From Caryophanales bacterium (GTDB lineage Bacteria > Bacillota_I > Bacilli_A > Izemoplasmatales > UBA1188): 64,000 nucleotides of DNA. A model generated the notes under the pieces. It did no database searches. It was not told the DNA's origin and saw only the letters and a program-made list of their open reading frames with translations. The position numbers and the translations under genes were made by a program. This document shows, in pieces, positions 16,876-26,681 of the stretch (positions are counted from its first letter, which is position 1; every line of letters starts with the position of its first letter). Where the stretch lies: contig JACKCW010000001.1 in assembly GCA_020633845.1 (NCBI GenBank), positions 186,001-250,000 on the forward strand. The letters run 5' to 3'.

Positions 16876-18069
16876 ATGACAACTGGCGAAAAAATTATTA
16901 TTATCCTTTTAGCAGTAGCGATAGCCCTTATTATCCTTGCGGTAATTCTTCTTTTAAAGAAGAAAAACACCACAACGTCTTTTGACTTTGCCGAAAAAAT
17001 CAAGTCAGCTAATGATGATCAAGAAAAAAGACTGATGGATGACAATAATCGTTTAAGAAATGACGTTTACCAAATTAAAGTCGACACCAACAAAGAACTC
17101 TCTCTTTTTAAGGACAATATGAACACTTCGATAGACGAAAGGTTTAAAGAAGTAAATAAAACTTTAAATGAAGGTATTTTAAAAATTTCCGAAACCATGA
17201 ACAAGAATGTGACGGACAATTTTGAAAAAACCAATCAAACCTTTTCCGACATCAAAGAAAGAATGGCGAGAATTGATGAGGCTCAAAAAAATCTCAAGAA
17301 TGTCGAAACTTCCATTACTTCGTTCAAAGAGGTCTTGGAAAACAAAAAAGCGAGAGGCAATTTCGGGGAATTTCAACTTAACACTATCCTTAGCGATGTG
17401 TTCGGCCCGGAAGGAAATATCTATAAAATTCAATCAACTATGTCGAACGGATATATTGCCGATTCTCTTTTAAATCTACCGGACCCTTTAGGAAAGATTG
17501 TTATCGACTCCAAGTTTCCATTTGATAATTTTAAGAAAATATATAACCCGGAAATCTCTGATTTAGAAAAGAACGAAGCCAGAAAATTATTTAAAAATGA
17601 CGTTAAAAAACATCTTTCGGATATTTCTTCTAAATATATAATCAAAGGCGAAACCTCAGAACAGGCCATTATGTTTGTTCCATCAGAAGCGGTGTTTGCC
17701 GAAATAAACGCTAATTTTCCGGATTTAATTCAGGAATCGCAAAAATTAAAAGTATGGATAACCTCTCCTACCACTTTAATTTCGATTCTTCAAACCGTAG
17801 AGATTATGCTCAAAGAAGCCGAAAGAAGCAAGAACGCTAAAAAGTTATTCGACGAACTGGCTAAGCTTTCTGAAGACTTTGATCGTTATGAAAAACGTTG
17901 GAGTCAGTTTGAAAACAGACTTTCAAGCGTGGTTACCTCTGCTCAAGACATCAGAAAATCAAGTGACAAAATCAGTAAGAAATTCCAAAAAATCAATAAT
18001 AATTCTTCCTCTATCGGGCTAGAAGAGGATGAAGACGAAGAAGAGAAAAAAGAAGAGGAAACAATATGA
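16876..18069 (+). CDS. rmuC: DNA recombination protein RmuC homologue
   Basis: RmuC family proteins are membrane-anchored, coiled-coil proteins with a PD-(D/E)XK nuclease-like core that limit inversion at short repeats. The 397 residues have an N-terminal membrane helix (IIIILLAVAIALIILAVIL), a long coiled coil (~40-150), and the conserved core with GNFGEFQLNTIL and VIDSKFPFDNF. The tail is strongly acidic. ATG 16876 is preceded by GAGGA; the in-frame GTG at 16864 overlaps that site and is less likely. The stop overlaps the asnS start (ATGA). Confidence 0.9.
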   Translation: MTTGEKIIIILLAVAIALIILAVILLLKKKNTTTSFDFAEKIKSANDDQEKRLMDDNNRLRNDVYQIKVDTNKELSLFKDNMNTSIDERFKEVNKTLNEGILKISETMNKNVTDNFEKTNQTFSDIKERMARIDEAQKNLKNVETSITSFKEVLENKKARGNFGEFQLNTILSDVFGPEGNIYKIQSTMSNGYIADSLLNLPDPLGKIVIDSKFPFDNFKKIYNPEISDLEKNEARKLFKNDVKKHLSDISSKYIIKGETSEQAIMFVPSEAVFAEINANFPDLIQESQKLKVWITSPTTLISILQTVEIMLKEAERSKNAKKLFDELAKLSEDFDRYEKRWSQFENRLSSVVTSAQDIRKSSDKISKKFQKINNNSSSIGLEEDEDEEEKKEEETI

Positions 18070-19418
18070 ACACCATCGAAGAAATATATAGAAAAAGCGA
18101 AGAGTTTCAAAATAGAGAAGTTTTAATCGCCGGTTGGGTAAGAAATAACCGGGATCAAAAAGAATTCGGGTTCATCGACTTAAACGACGGAACTTGTTTT
18201 TCCTCGATTCAAGTTGTCTATGATTCCTCTATCGAAAATTTTAAAGATATTCAAAAATATCGAAACGGTTCTTCGGTTGAAGTTAAAGGAGAGTTAGTTT
18301 TAACCCCTTCCGCCAAGCAGCCTTTTGAAATTAAAGCCAAAGAGATTACTCTTCTTGGAGACAGCGGCGAAGATTACCCGATTCAGCCAAAAAGACATTC
18401 TCGCGAGTTTTTAAGAGAAAAACTACACCTAAGAGCCAGAACCAATCTTTTTAACGCTATCTTCCGTTTAAGAAGCGAAGCGGCATATGCTATTCATACT
18501 TTTTTCCATTCTCGCGGCTTTATTTACGTACATACCCCGATTATTACCTCAAACGATGGAGAAGGAGCGGGAGAATTATTTAACATTACTACTGCGAGTC
18601 CAAATCCGGAGACTGATTTTTTTGGTAAAAAAGTATATTTAACCGTTACCGGACAACTCCATGTCGAAGCGTTCGCGATGGCCTATAGAAATGTCTACAC
18701 TTTTGGTCCGACCTTTAGAGCCGAAAACTCCAATACGACGGTTCATGCTTCCGAGTTTTGGATGATAGAACCGGAAATAGCTTTTGCTGATTTAACCGAC
18801 GAAATGAACCTGGCGGAAGACCTTCTTAAATACGTAATTGACTACGTTCTTAAAAACTGTAGTGAAGAAATGAAATTCTTTGATGCTTTTGTTGAAAAAG
18901 GATTAATTGATAAATTAACTTTAGTTTTGAATTCTAAAGAATTTAAGAGAATTACTCATAAAGAAGCCATTGATTTACTTTTAGCTTCCGGGATAAATTT
19001 TGAAAACGCCCCAGGTTATAAAAAAGACTTAGCGACCGAACACGAAAAATATTTAACTTCATATTTTAAGAGTCCGGTATTCGTTTATGACTGGCCAAAA
19101 GATATAAAAGCCTTCTATATGAGAATGAACGACGATAACGAAACGGTAGCCGCAAGCGACCTTTTAGTTCCAGGATCAGGCGAAATAGTCGGCGGCAGTC
19201 AAAGAGAAGAAAGGCTTGACCTTCTTTTAAAGAGAATGAGTGATCTTCATATGAACGAAAAGACTTTGGACTGGTATGTGGACCTAAGAAGATACGGCGG
19301 CTGCAAGCATTCAGGCTTTGGACTTGGATTTGAAAGACTCCTCATGTATCTCTCAGGAGTTGACAACATTAGGGACGTTGAGGCCTACCCTCGCAACCCT
19401 AACAACTGTGATTTTTAA
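18066..19418 (+). CDS. asnS: Asparaginyl-tRNA synthetase
   Basis: Class IIb synthetase that charges tRNA-Asn. The 450 residues begin with an OB-fold anticodon-binding domain (VLIAGWVRNNRDQKEFGFI) followed by the catalytic domain: motif 2 FGPTFRAENSNTTVHASEFW and motif 3 GFGLGFERLLMYLSG. The NTT-HASEFWM segment distinguishes AsnRS from AspRS. Length is close to bacterial AsnRS. No T-box leader is seen; the gene starts inside the rmuC stop codon. Confidence 0.95.
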   Translation: MNTIEEIYRKSEEFQNREVLIAGWVRNNRDQKEFGFIDLNDGTCFSSIQVVYDSSIENFKDIQKYRNGSSVEVKGELVLTPSAKQPFEIKAKEITLLGDSGEDYPIQPKRHSREFLREKLHLRARTNLFNAIFRLRSEAAYAIHTFFHSRGFIYVHTPIITSNDGEGAGELFNITTASPNPETDFFGKKVYLTVTGQLHVEAFAMAYRNVYTFGPTFRAENSNTTVHASEFWMIEPEIAFADLTDEMNLAEDLLKYVIDYVLKNCSEEMKFFDAFVEKGLIDKLTLVLNSKEFKRITHKEAIDLLLASGINFENAPGYKKDLATEHEKYLTSYFKSPVFVYDWPKDIKAFYMRMNDDNETVAASDLLVPGSGEIVGGSQREERLDLLLKRMSDLHMNEKTLDWYVDLRRYGGCKHSGFGLGFERLLMYLSGVDNIRDVEAYPRNPNNCDF

Positions 19419-19476
19419 AAGTTATTGAATAAAATTATTATTTTATGTGTAAAATATGTATGGTTTGGAGGAATCA

Positions 19477-20064
19477 ATGAAAGATATAAATCTACTATCT
19501 CTTGTGGAAATTGCGATTGAAGTACTAAGAGAATCAAAAGAAAAAAGCACTTTCTTAGACTTATACAACAAAGTATCCGAAATGAAAAACTTTACCGAAG
19601 AAGAAAAAAACGAGCATATCGCCCAGTTTTATACGGACATAACTTCTTCCGGTGACTTTATTTATTGCGGAGAAGATCTTTGGGATCTTAAGGAAAATCA
19701 ACCTTTAGATGTTATCGATCACGAATTTTTCTCGGAACATTCCGATATTGAAGGAGAAGACGAAGAAGAAAAGCCGAAGAAAGCCAAGAAAAAACATCCA
19801 AAAAAATATATCGAAGAAGACGAAGAAGACGAGAACGATACTGAGGATGAAGACTACGAAGTATCTCCAGTTGAAGACGATGAAGAAGAAGACGAGGTAG
19901 AAGAGGGAGAAGAGAGCACCGAACCGGATGAAGAGTCTGAGACTACTGAAAGCTATGAAAAAGATATCGATGCTCAACTAGACGAATCCGAAGAGGAAGA
20001 AGACGAAGACTTCGACGAAGACACTTATAACTCCATAATGGATCAATACGAGGATCAATATTAA
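19477..20064 (+). CDS. rpoE: RNA polymerase delta subunit
   Basis: Gram-positive-specific RNA polymerase subunit that promotes recycling and affects promoter choice. The 195-residue product has an N-terminal HARE-HTH domain (~1-85), a lysine-rich patch (KPKKAKKKHPKK) and then a long, disordered Asp/Glu tail, the same order as in Bacillus delta. ATG 19477 has GGAGGA six bases upstream. An in-frame ATG at 19456 lies before the ribosome site and is rejected. Confidence 0.93.
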   Translation: MKDINLLSLVEIAIEVLRESKEKSTFLDLYNKVSEMKNFTEEEKNEHIAQFYTDITSSGDFIYCGEDLWDLKENQPLDVIDHEFFSEHSDIEGEDEEEKPKKAKKKHPKKYIEEDEEDENDTEDEDYEVSPVEDDEEEDEVEEGEESTEPDEESETTESYEKDIDAQLDESEEEEDEDFDEDTYNSIMDQYEDQY

Positions 20065-20099
20065 AAAATAAGGGACGCTAAAAGCGTTCCTATTTTTTT
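20064..20099 (+). terminator. Rho-independent terminator after rpoE
   Basis: AGGGACGCT (20071-20079) pairs with AGCGTTCCT (20083-20091, one G-T pair), with a 3-base loop and a T-tract. Confidence 0.85.
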
Positions 20100-20167
20100 A
20101 AAAAATGACATATCGGTTTTCTTTATAAGAAAAAACTGATATATTGTATACTTAATGAGGTGAAAAT

Positions 20168-21559
20168 ATGTTAATACAAAAAGAAATAATGGAAGAAGTG
20201 ATTAAGAAAAGTGCTTCAACAGGCGCCGATTTTGTCGAAGTTTTTGCCGAAGACACTGTTTCTCATCAACTAACCGTTATCGGCGGCCAAGTAGAAACCG
20301 CCAAAGAGTCAAGAATAAGAGGTGTGGGTTTAAGAGTTGCTCTTGGAGCCGATTATGTTTATGGTTATACCAATAACTTTGATAAAGAATCCTTATTAGC
20401 TTTAGCATCTGATCTTTCCGCAACTTTTTCCGCTCCTTTAAAAGAAATAGTTCCTCTAAATGAACTAAAAAAGGGAGAACACCATAAGGTGAAAATCTAT
20501 CCTAAAGACGTTACGAACGAGATGAAAAAAGACATCGTTATGAAAGCTTATAACGCGGCCAAAGCTTATAGCGACGAAATAACTCAATCAGTAGCGACTT
20601 ATATTGACTGGACACAAAAAGTAGAAATCGCCAAGATGGACGGAAGATTTATCGAAGATGAAAGAGTTTATACAAGAATCGCTATCTCGGCGGTGGCGTC
20701 TAACGGAAAAGAAAGCGAATCGGGCTCGGATAACCCGGGAATGTCGATGGGTTTTGAAGTCTTTGACGGCATTATTGATCCGGAAAAATCCGGAAAAGAA
20801 GCCGCAAGACAGGCAATCGTTAATTTACACGCTAAAGACTGTCCTTCGGGAGAAATGCCGGTAATAATTGATAATGGTTTCGGTGGCGTTATATTCCATG
20901 AAGCCTGCGGCCACGCTTTAGAAGCTACCGCAGTAGCGAGAGGCGCCTCGGTATTTGCCGGGAAACTCCACGAAAGAATTGCTCATGATTGTGTCAGTGC
21001 TCTTGACGACGGGACAATAGAAAACGCTTGGGGTTCTGAAAACTATGATGACGAAGGTAATCTGCAAAAGAAGCGCCTTTTAATTGATAAAGGTATTCTT
21101 GTTTCATATATGATTGATGAATTAAACAGTAGAAGGATGAATCTTCCTTGTACATCATCAGGAAGAAGAGAGTCGTATAAATACGCCCCTACTTCGAGAA
21201 TGTCCAACACTTATATTGCCGAAGGCGAATCCACTTTAGAGGATATGCTCAAAGGGATTAAATTCGGACTTTATGCTAAAAATATGGGCGGCGGATCTGT
21301 TGATCCTGCCACCGGCGATTTCAACTTCGCCGTTAGAGAAGGCTATTTAATTAGAGATGGTAAAATAGCCGAAGCCGTTAAGGGAGCTTCTCTTGTCGGA
21401 AATGGCGCGGTTATTCTTAAAAATATTGATATGGTAGGAAAGAATGTCGACCTTGGCCAAGGTATGTGCGGCAGCGTCTCCGGCTCAATTCCTACTAATG
21501 TCGGACAGCCGGCAATCAGAGTATCAAAAATAACTGTCGGCGGAAGGAGTGCTAAATAA
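20168..21559 (+). CDS. tldD: TldD metalloprotease
   Basis: Zinc protease subunit that, with TldE, processes small peptides such as microcins and unfolded peptides. The 463 residues carry the active-site motif HEACGHALE (HExxxH) near residue 240 and a C-terminal beta-barrel region (GGSVDPATGDFNFAVREGYL). Length matches E. coli TldD. The stop overlaps the tldE start (TAATG). A role in peptide maturation cannot be tied to any precursor gene nearby. Confidence 0.95.
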   Translation: MLIQKEIMEEVIKKSASTGADFVEVFAEDTVSHQLTVIGGQVETAKESRIRGVGLRVALGADYVYGYTNNFDKESLLALASDLSATFSAPLKEIVPLNELKKGEHHKVKIYPKDVTNEMKKDIVMKAYNAAKAYSDEITQSVATYIDWTQKVEIAKMDGRFIEDERVYTRIAISAVASNGKESESGSDNPGMSMGFEVFDGIIDPEKSGKEAARQAIVNLHAKDCPSGEMPVIIDNGFGGVIFHEACGHALEATAVARGASVFAGKLHERIAHDCVSALDDGTIENAWGSENYDDEGNLQKKRLLIDKGILVSYMIDELNSRRMNLPCTSSGRRESYKYAPTSRMSNTYIAEGESTLEDMLKGIKFGLYAKNMGGGSVDPATGDFNFAVREGYLIRDGKIAEAVKGASLVGNGAVILKNIDMVGKNVDLGQGMCGSVSGSIPTNVGQPAIRVSKITVGGRSAK

Positions 21560-22860
21560 TGGAATTCAAAAAATTATTTGATCTAGCCAAAAAAGAAGGG
21601 ATAGAAGATATCCAAGTTGTGATAAACAACGGCGACTCCCTGCAAATCGAAGTTTTTAATCAAACAGTATCGAGTCTTCAAATTTCAAGACAATCCAGTC
21701 TTTCCGCCAAAGGGATATATCAAGGAAAGATGGGATATTATTCTACCGAAGTGGTTTCGGAAAGCGAATTTCCTTTAATAGTGGAAAAGATTAAAGAAAA
21801 CGCGGGAATTATCACTTCTACAGACGAAGTATTTATTTATGCCGGCGACGAACACTACGAAAAGATTGAAGGACAATTCAACGAAGAATTAAAAAATACC
21901 GACATTAAAGAAAAAATCAATCTTACCCTGGCTATTGAAAAAAATATCAAGGAAAAAGAAAATGTCGGTTATTCAGAAGCCGATTATAACGAAGAAAACA
22001 ATAAAATGATTATGGTCAACTCCAAAGGCCTAGAATTAAAAGATGAAGGCAACTTAGCAGAAGCGGTCGGAGTTGCGGTTGTTAGAAAAGACAATGATTC
22101 GAGAACTGGCTTTGAAGTGGTTATGACTAACGACTTTAAGAAATTAGACGCTAAAATGCTTTCGGAAGAAGCCTATAATAAAGGCGCTTCTTTAATCGGC
22201 GCTAAACCGGTAGAATCCAAACAGTATAAAGCGATCTTAAACGAAGAAGCCACTGCCACTCTCGTTCGCACTTTCTCTTCAATGTTTTCGAGCGAAATGG
22301 TACAAAAAAATCTATCCATTCTAAAAGGTAAAGTTAAAGAAGTTATTGGATCACCGGTTCTTACTATTGTTGATGACCCATTCTTAAAAGAAAGTTTTTC
22401 TTCTACTTCCTTTGATTCTGAAGGAGTGGCAACCAAATATAAAGAATTAGTTAAAGACGGAGTTTTAACCGGCTTTATCTACAATCTGAAAACCGCCAAG
22501 AAAGAAGGAGTTAAATCGACCGGTAATGGTTTTGGTAGCGGATGCGCTCCGATTAACCTTTATATCAAACCGGGAGATAAAACCAAAGAAGAACTGATTC
22601 AAGGATTAGATGAAGGAATTTTAATCACATCTCTTCAAGGCTCTCATTCTGGGGCGAATCCTTTATCCGGAGACTTTTCTTTACAAGCTACCGGCTTCTT
22701 AATTAAAGATGGTAAAAGAACTCAACCGGTGGCTCTTGTAACAGTGTCTTCCAATATTTTAAATATCTTTAAAGATGTTGTAGCGGTAAGCAGCGAACTG
22801 AAAAATGGATACAATTCTCCGGCGATAGAAGTTAAGAAAGTGTCCGTTGCGGGGCTATAA
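21559..22860 (+). CDS. tldE: TldE/PmbA, partner subunit of TldD
   Basis: Inactive partner that forms the TldD/TldE heterodimer. The 433 residues match the family (LQGSHSGANPLSGDFSLQATG for the C-terminal barrel) and lack the HExxxH motif, as expected. Translationally coupled to tldD by one overlapping base. GGAGTG lies in the tldD end. Confidence 0.93.
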   Translation: MEFKKLFDLAKKEGIEDIQVVINNGDSLQIEVFNQTVSSLQISRQSSLSAKGIYQGKMGYYSTEVVSESEFPLIVEKIKENAGIITSTDEVFIYAGDEHYEKIEGQFNEELKNTDIKEKINLTLAIEKNIKEKENVGYSEADYNEENNKMIMVNSKGLELKDEGNLAEAVGVAVVRKDNDSRTGFEVVMTNDFKKLDAKMLSEEAYNKGASLIGAKPVESKQYKAILNEEATATLVRTFSSMFSSEMVQKNLSILKGKVKEVIGSPVLTIVDDPFLKESFSSTSFDSEGVATKYKELVKDGVLTGFIYNLKTAKKEGVKSTGNGFGSGCAPINLYIKPGDKTKEELIQGLDEGILITSLQGSHSGANPLSGDFSLQATGFLIKDGKRTQPVALVTVSSNILNIFKDVVAVSSELKNGYNSPAIEVKKVSVAGL

Positions 22861-22863
22861 AAC

Positions 22864-23388
22864 ATGGACAAGAAAACGGATTATATCTATTTTCTTAAAG
22901 AAAACAGTGACCTTTTAGGTGAACTTAAAGAACATATTACTCTGACTTACGACCTCTTTCATCCAATCATAATTGTGCTTAACTATTTTGTGGAACACAA
23001 TATGGAAATTGAAGATTTATCAAAGAAAGACGCGGAAGATATTTTCTCTATTGGGTACTATTATCTTTTTAATAATCTAGATACGGTTAAAAATATTCTC
23101 GCCAACAACTTTGCGATGGATATTGAAGATTTGGTTTCTTTTGATGAAAACCTCTACCTGATTTTAAGGACGGACGAAACCGACTCAATCACGGAAGAAA
23201 AAAATCCGATCTTAGCCAAAATCCTAGATCAACTTTATTTGATGACGGAAAGAAGACAAAAGGTTTCACCATCCTTAATGGAAAATATCGAAAACGAAAT
23301 TGAGGACGCGATAAAAGAAACGGAAGAACCCTTTACCTCTGATTACTTCACCGATATTGCGGAAGCTTTAGATTTAGAACTAATATAA
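22864..23388 (+). CDS. Hypothetical acidic helical protein in the tldDE operon
   Basis: I do not recognise this 174-residue protein. It is acidic, predicted helical from composition, without signal peptide or membrane segment, and has few Gly/Pro. It starts three bases after the tldE stop and ends at a terminator, so it is likely cotranscribed with tldDE. Possible links to peptide processing are guilt by association only. Confidence 0.7.
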   Translation: MDKKTDYIYFLKENSDLLGELKEHITLTYDLFHPIIIVLNYFVEHNMEIEDLSKKDAEDIFSIGYYYLFNNLDTVKNILANNFAMDIEDLVSFDENLYLILRTDETDSITEEKNPILAKILDQLYLMTERRQKVSPSLMENIENEIEDAIKETEEPFTSDYFTDIAEALDLELI

Positions 23389-23392
23389 AAAG

Positions 23393-23419
23393 AAAACGGC
23401 TGATTTCAGCCGTTTTTAT
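23393..23419. terminator. Bidirectional terminator between the tldDE operon and lysS
   Basis: AAAACGGCTG and CAGCCGTTTT form a strong stem with a four-base loop. A T-run follows on the plus strand and an A-run precedes it, so it can end both converging transcripts. Confidence 0.85.
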
Positions 23420-24897
23420 TTGTTTTTCATATGCGGGAATAAGAGTACGTCTCTAATTGAAGGACTCTCGGTAAAAAGCATTACCAGTCTATCAATTCCT
23501 ATCCCAACCCCTCCTGCTGGAGGCATACCGTATTCCAGGGCCTCAAGGAAGCTTTCATCGATATCGCCGGCTTCGTCATTGCCCATATTTTTTTCTCTTA
23601 ACTCTTCTTCAAATCTCTTTCTTTGTTCTACCGGATCATTGAGTTCCGTGTAGGCGTTAGCGTATTCCATACCGCCGATATAGAACTCGAATCTTTGAAC
23701 GAATCTTTTATCGTTCGGGTCTTCTTTAGTTAATGGCGATATTTCAATCGGGTGTCCAATAAGGAAGGTTGGTTCTATTAGAGAAGATTCGCAGAACTCT
23801 TCAAAGAAAGCGTTAATGATATGACCGACGGTAAAGTGTTTTTCCACTTTAATCCCGGCTTTTTCAGCTAAAGCTCTAGCCTCTTCTAAAGTATAATTAT
23901 TTCCTTTAAAATCAATTCCGCATTTTTCTTTAACTAGGTCAGTCATATAAACTTTATTAAAAGGCTTTTTGAGGTCTATTTCATTTTCTCCTACTTTAAA
24001 AGTATATTTAGAAAAAACATCTTCCGCGATATGACGGAAAACCCCTTCCGTTATATCCATCATGCTGGAAAGATCTCCATAAGCTTCATATAACTCAACA
24101 GTAGTAAATTCCGGATTATGTTTGGTGTCAACACCTTCGTTTCTAAAGAGCCTACCAATCTCATATACTCTTTCCATGCCACCAACCAAAAGCTTCTTCA
24201 GAGGAATTTCGGTTGCGATTCGTAAATACAAATCCATATCAAGAGCGTTATGGTGAGTCACAAACGGTCTTGCGGTAGCTCCGCCCTTAATCGGTTGAAG
24301 AACTGGGGTTTCTACTTCAATGAAACCCAAAGAATCAAAATAGTTCTGCATCGAACGGACAATTCTCGGTCTTAAAAGTGCGGTTTTCATACTATCGTCG
24401 TTCATGATGGTGTCTAAATATCTTTTTCTATATCTTTCTTCCACATCTTGAAGACCATGGTATTTTTCAGGAAGCGGTTTTAAAGCTTTACTTAGATGAA
24501 CATATTCGCTGCACTTAATGGTTATTTCTCCGGTTTGGGTTAGCATAACGGTGCCCTTTACGCCGCAGATATCACCGATATCGGCCATCTTAAAAACGGC
24601 GTAGTTGTCTTCGCCGACATTATCAACCCTGATATATATTTGAATCATTCCGGCTCTGTCTTTAATCGAGAAGAAGCTGGCTTTACCCATTTTTCTAATA
24701 AACATAATACGTCCGGCAACTGTAACTTCCGCTTTCATTTCTTCTAGTTCTTCGTGAGTTTTGCCTTGGTATTTTTGTTTTATATCGCTGCTTTTATCTT
24801 TAACGCCAAAAGCGTGTCCGAAAGGGTCAATGCCCATTTCTCTTAATTTTTCGGTTTTGAGCCTTCTTGCGGCTTCTTGATCGGTAAGTTGATCCAT
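23416..24897 (-). CDS. lysS: Lysyl-tRNA synthetase, class II
   Basis: Charges tRNA-Lys. The 493 residues match class II LysRS: OB-fold domain (VTVAGRIMFIRKMGKASFF), motif 2 region (EIGRLFRNEGVDTKHNPEFT) and motif 3 GGVGIGIDRLVMLF. The C-terminal LLFPHMKNK is typical. AGGAGA precedes the start. Only 100 bases separate it from the next terminator, with no T-box visible. Confidence 0.97.
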   Translation of the reverse strand: MDQLTDQEAARRLKTEKLREMGIDPFGHAFGVKDKSSDIKQKYQGKTHEELEEMKAEVTVAGRIMFIRKMGKASFFSIKDRAGMIQIYIRVDNVGEDNYAVFKMADIGDICGVKGTVMLTQTGEITIKCSEYVHLSKALKPLPEKYHGLQDVEERYRKRYLDTIMNDDSMKTALLRPRIVRSMQNYFDSLGFIEVETPVLQPIKGGATARPFVTHHNALDMDLYLRIATEIPLKKLLVGGMERVYEIGRLFRNEGVDTKHNPEFTTVELYEAYGDLSSMMDITEGVFRHIAEDVFSKYTFKVGENEIDLKKPFNKVYMTDLVKEKCGIDFKGNNYTLEEARALAEKAGIKVEKHFTVGHIINAFFEEFCESSLIEPTFLIGHPIEISPLTKEDPNDKRFVQRFEFYIGGMEYANAYTELNDPVEQRKRFEEELREKNMGNDEAGDIDESFLEALEYGMPPAGGVGIGIDRLVMLFTESPSIRDVLLFPHMKNK

Positions 24898-24969
24898 AAA
24901 GTTCTCCTATAAACTAATACTATCAACTAATTATATCTTATACCTCGTATATTTTCAAACCTATAAAGA

Positions 24970-25003
24970 AAAAACCGGGCGCTTGATTACGTCCGGTTTT
25001 ATT
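24970..25003 (-). terminator. Rho-independent terminator after the peroxiredoxin gene
   Basis: AAAACCGGGCG (24971-24981) pairs with CGTCCGGTTTT (24990-25000); read on the minus strand it ends in a T-run. Confidence 0.82.
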
Positions 25004-25675
25004 TTACTTTTTTAAATCTTTATAACAGAGCCACCAATCTTTGGATTCGTATTCTCCGTTTTTAACCTTTTCTTTTCTATCCTCTATTTCGGCTTCGCTT
25101 TTAGCCGGCGGGACAATTACCTTATCTTGCCCCAGCCAGTCGTTGTTTGGATAGTTTTCCGGAGTGGCGACTTTATATTTATCCGCTACCTGTAGAGCAT
25201 TTAGAGCCCTCAAGATTTCATCTACGTTTCTTCCGATTTCCTGAGGATAATACATCATTAAACGAATCTTTCCTTCCGGATCAATAATGAAGACCGCTCT
25301 AACTGTGTTGGTGCCTTTGGCTTCATGAATCATTCCGAGTTTTCTGGCTAGGATTCCGAGTTCATCCGCAATTACCGGGAACGGAACTTTTACGGCCTCT
25401 TTTTCAATCCATTCGACCCACTTAAGATGTGAGGTAACTTGGTCGACGGAAAGACCGACTAATCTAGCCCCGAGTTCTCTAAAATTCTTTTCTTTCTTTG
25501 AAAAAGAAACAAATTCGGTTGTGCATACCGGGGTGAAATCGCCGGGGTGACTGAAGAGAACTACCCAATATCCTTTATAATCCTCCGGCAAATTTAATGT
25601 ACCTTTTGTGGTTTGTACCTTAATTGACGGGAACACTTCTCCTAGAAGTGGCAATGCTGTATTTTCTGTATTCAT
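25004..25675 (-). CDS. Peroxiredoxin (Prx6-like, C-terminal Cys present)
   Basis: Reduces peroxides with an active-site Cys. The 223 residues contain [14 protein letters not shown], the Prx motif with peroxidatic Cys near residue 50, and the long C-terminal domain of the Prx6/thermophilic TPx group ([18 protein letters not shown]). A second Cys in WWLCYKDL at the C-terminus could act as resolving Cys, as in archaeal homologues. It is a monocistronic minus-strand gene with AAGGAGA before the start. Confidence 0.92.
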   Translation of the reverse strand: MNTENTALPLLGEVFPSIKVQTTKGTLNLPEDYKGYWVVLFSHPGDFTPVCTTEFVSFSKKEKNFRELGARLVGLSVDQVTSHLKWVEWIEKEAVKVPFPVIADELGILARKLGMIHEAKGTNTVRAVFIIDPEGKIRLMMYYPQEIGRNVDEILRALNALQVADKYKVATPENYPNNDWLGQDKVIVPPAKSEAEIEDRKEKVKNGEYESKDWWLCYKDLKK

Positions 25676-25789
25676 ATAATCTCCTTTTAAGTTTTATAAA
25701 TTTGTATCATCACTTAAGATTATACTTTCTCACACAAATATGTAAAGAAATGTGCTATTATCTTGATAGAAATAAAGGAGTAAAAAAGA

Positions 25790-26677
25790 GTGAAAAAAAT
25801 TATATTTTCAGCCCTTCTTATCCTGACGGTCCTATTTTCTCTTGCGGGCTGCAGTCAGAAGATTACGCTAACAGAAAAAAGCTATAGTTTAGACAAAGAA
25901 TTGTCTTCAATAATTCTCACCGACATCAACATGGATATCGTTTTTGAACAAGGCGATAGCGACAGCCTTTCGATGACTTATTACACAAGCGAAGGCAAAT
26001 ACTATTACAGCATTTCTTATACCGAATCATCAGCCACTTTAAGAGTTGAAAGAAAAGATGTTCCGGCATTTCTGAATTTCTCATACACTTTCCAATCCGG
26101 TTGTAAAACCGTCGTGACCCTTCCTGCTGATTATGATGGGAACCTCACGATTACGACCGTAAACGGTGATATAAAGCTAGATGCTGTTTCTGCGTCTAAA
26201 GTAACCTCTAAAACCACAAACGGCGATACGGTTATTAGTTCTGTTAACATTGAAGGAGAAGGTAGTTTTAAAACTTCCAACGGAACTTATAGTGTTTCTT
26301 CCTCTTCCATTGATGATTTTTCTATTGATTCAACCAATGGGAATATTACGATTAACGATTCAACCTTTCTTGAAGATTTTAAGGTAGAGCTCGCAAACGG
26401 AACTATCGACATTAAAAATATCGTGTCCGGAGGCAGCATCAACATTACCAATTCAAACGGATCAATATCGCTTAAAGATTCTGATTTCGCTGTTTTATGT
26501 AATATAGAAAACACAACCGGCAGCATTACCATTAGTTTAAAAGGCAAACAAAGAGATTATTCGGTTACCGCAAGCGCCGTAGTTGGCACCACCAACTATA
26601 ATAACCCTGATGGCGGCGATAAAGATGTTTACGCTTCGACATCGGTCGGCGATATAAAAGTCACCTTCTTAGGATAA
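25790..26677 (+). CDS. Lipoprotein with DUF4097-type beta-strand repeats
   Basis: A 295-residue predicted surface lipoprotein. The signal ends in the lipobox LAGC at Cys ~21. The rest is a series of short beta-strand repeats with the NGDI/NGTI/TGSI pattern (TTVNGDIKLD, TTNGDTVIS, STNGNITI, NSNGSISL) typical of DUF4097/LiaG-like right-handed beta-helices. Start is GTG 25790 with AAAGGAG nine bases before. Function is unknown; related proteins occur in envelope-stress operons. Confidence 0.85.
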   Translation: MKKIIFSALLILTVLFSLAGCSQKITLTEKSYSLDKELSSIILTDINMDIVFEQGDSDSLSMTYYTSEGKYYYSISYTESSATLRVERKDVPAFLNFSYTFQSGCKTVVTLPADYDGNLTITTVNGDIKLDAVSASKVTSKTTNGDTVISSVNIEGEGSFKTSNGTYSVSSSSIDDFSIDSTNGNITINDSTFLEDFKVELANGTIDIKNIVSGGSINITNSNGSISLKDSDFAVLCNIENTTGSITISLKGKQRDYSVTASAVVGTTNYNNPDGGDKDVYASTSVGDIKVTFLG

Positions 26678-26681
26678 AAGC

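Noticed and set aside
24898..24970. T-box or riboswitch leader for lysS
   Set aside because: The 5' gap is only about 100 bases to the next terminator, with no T-box sequence or multi-stem structure visible.
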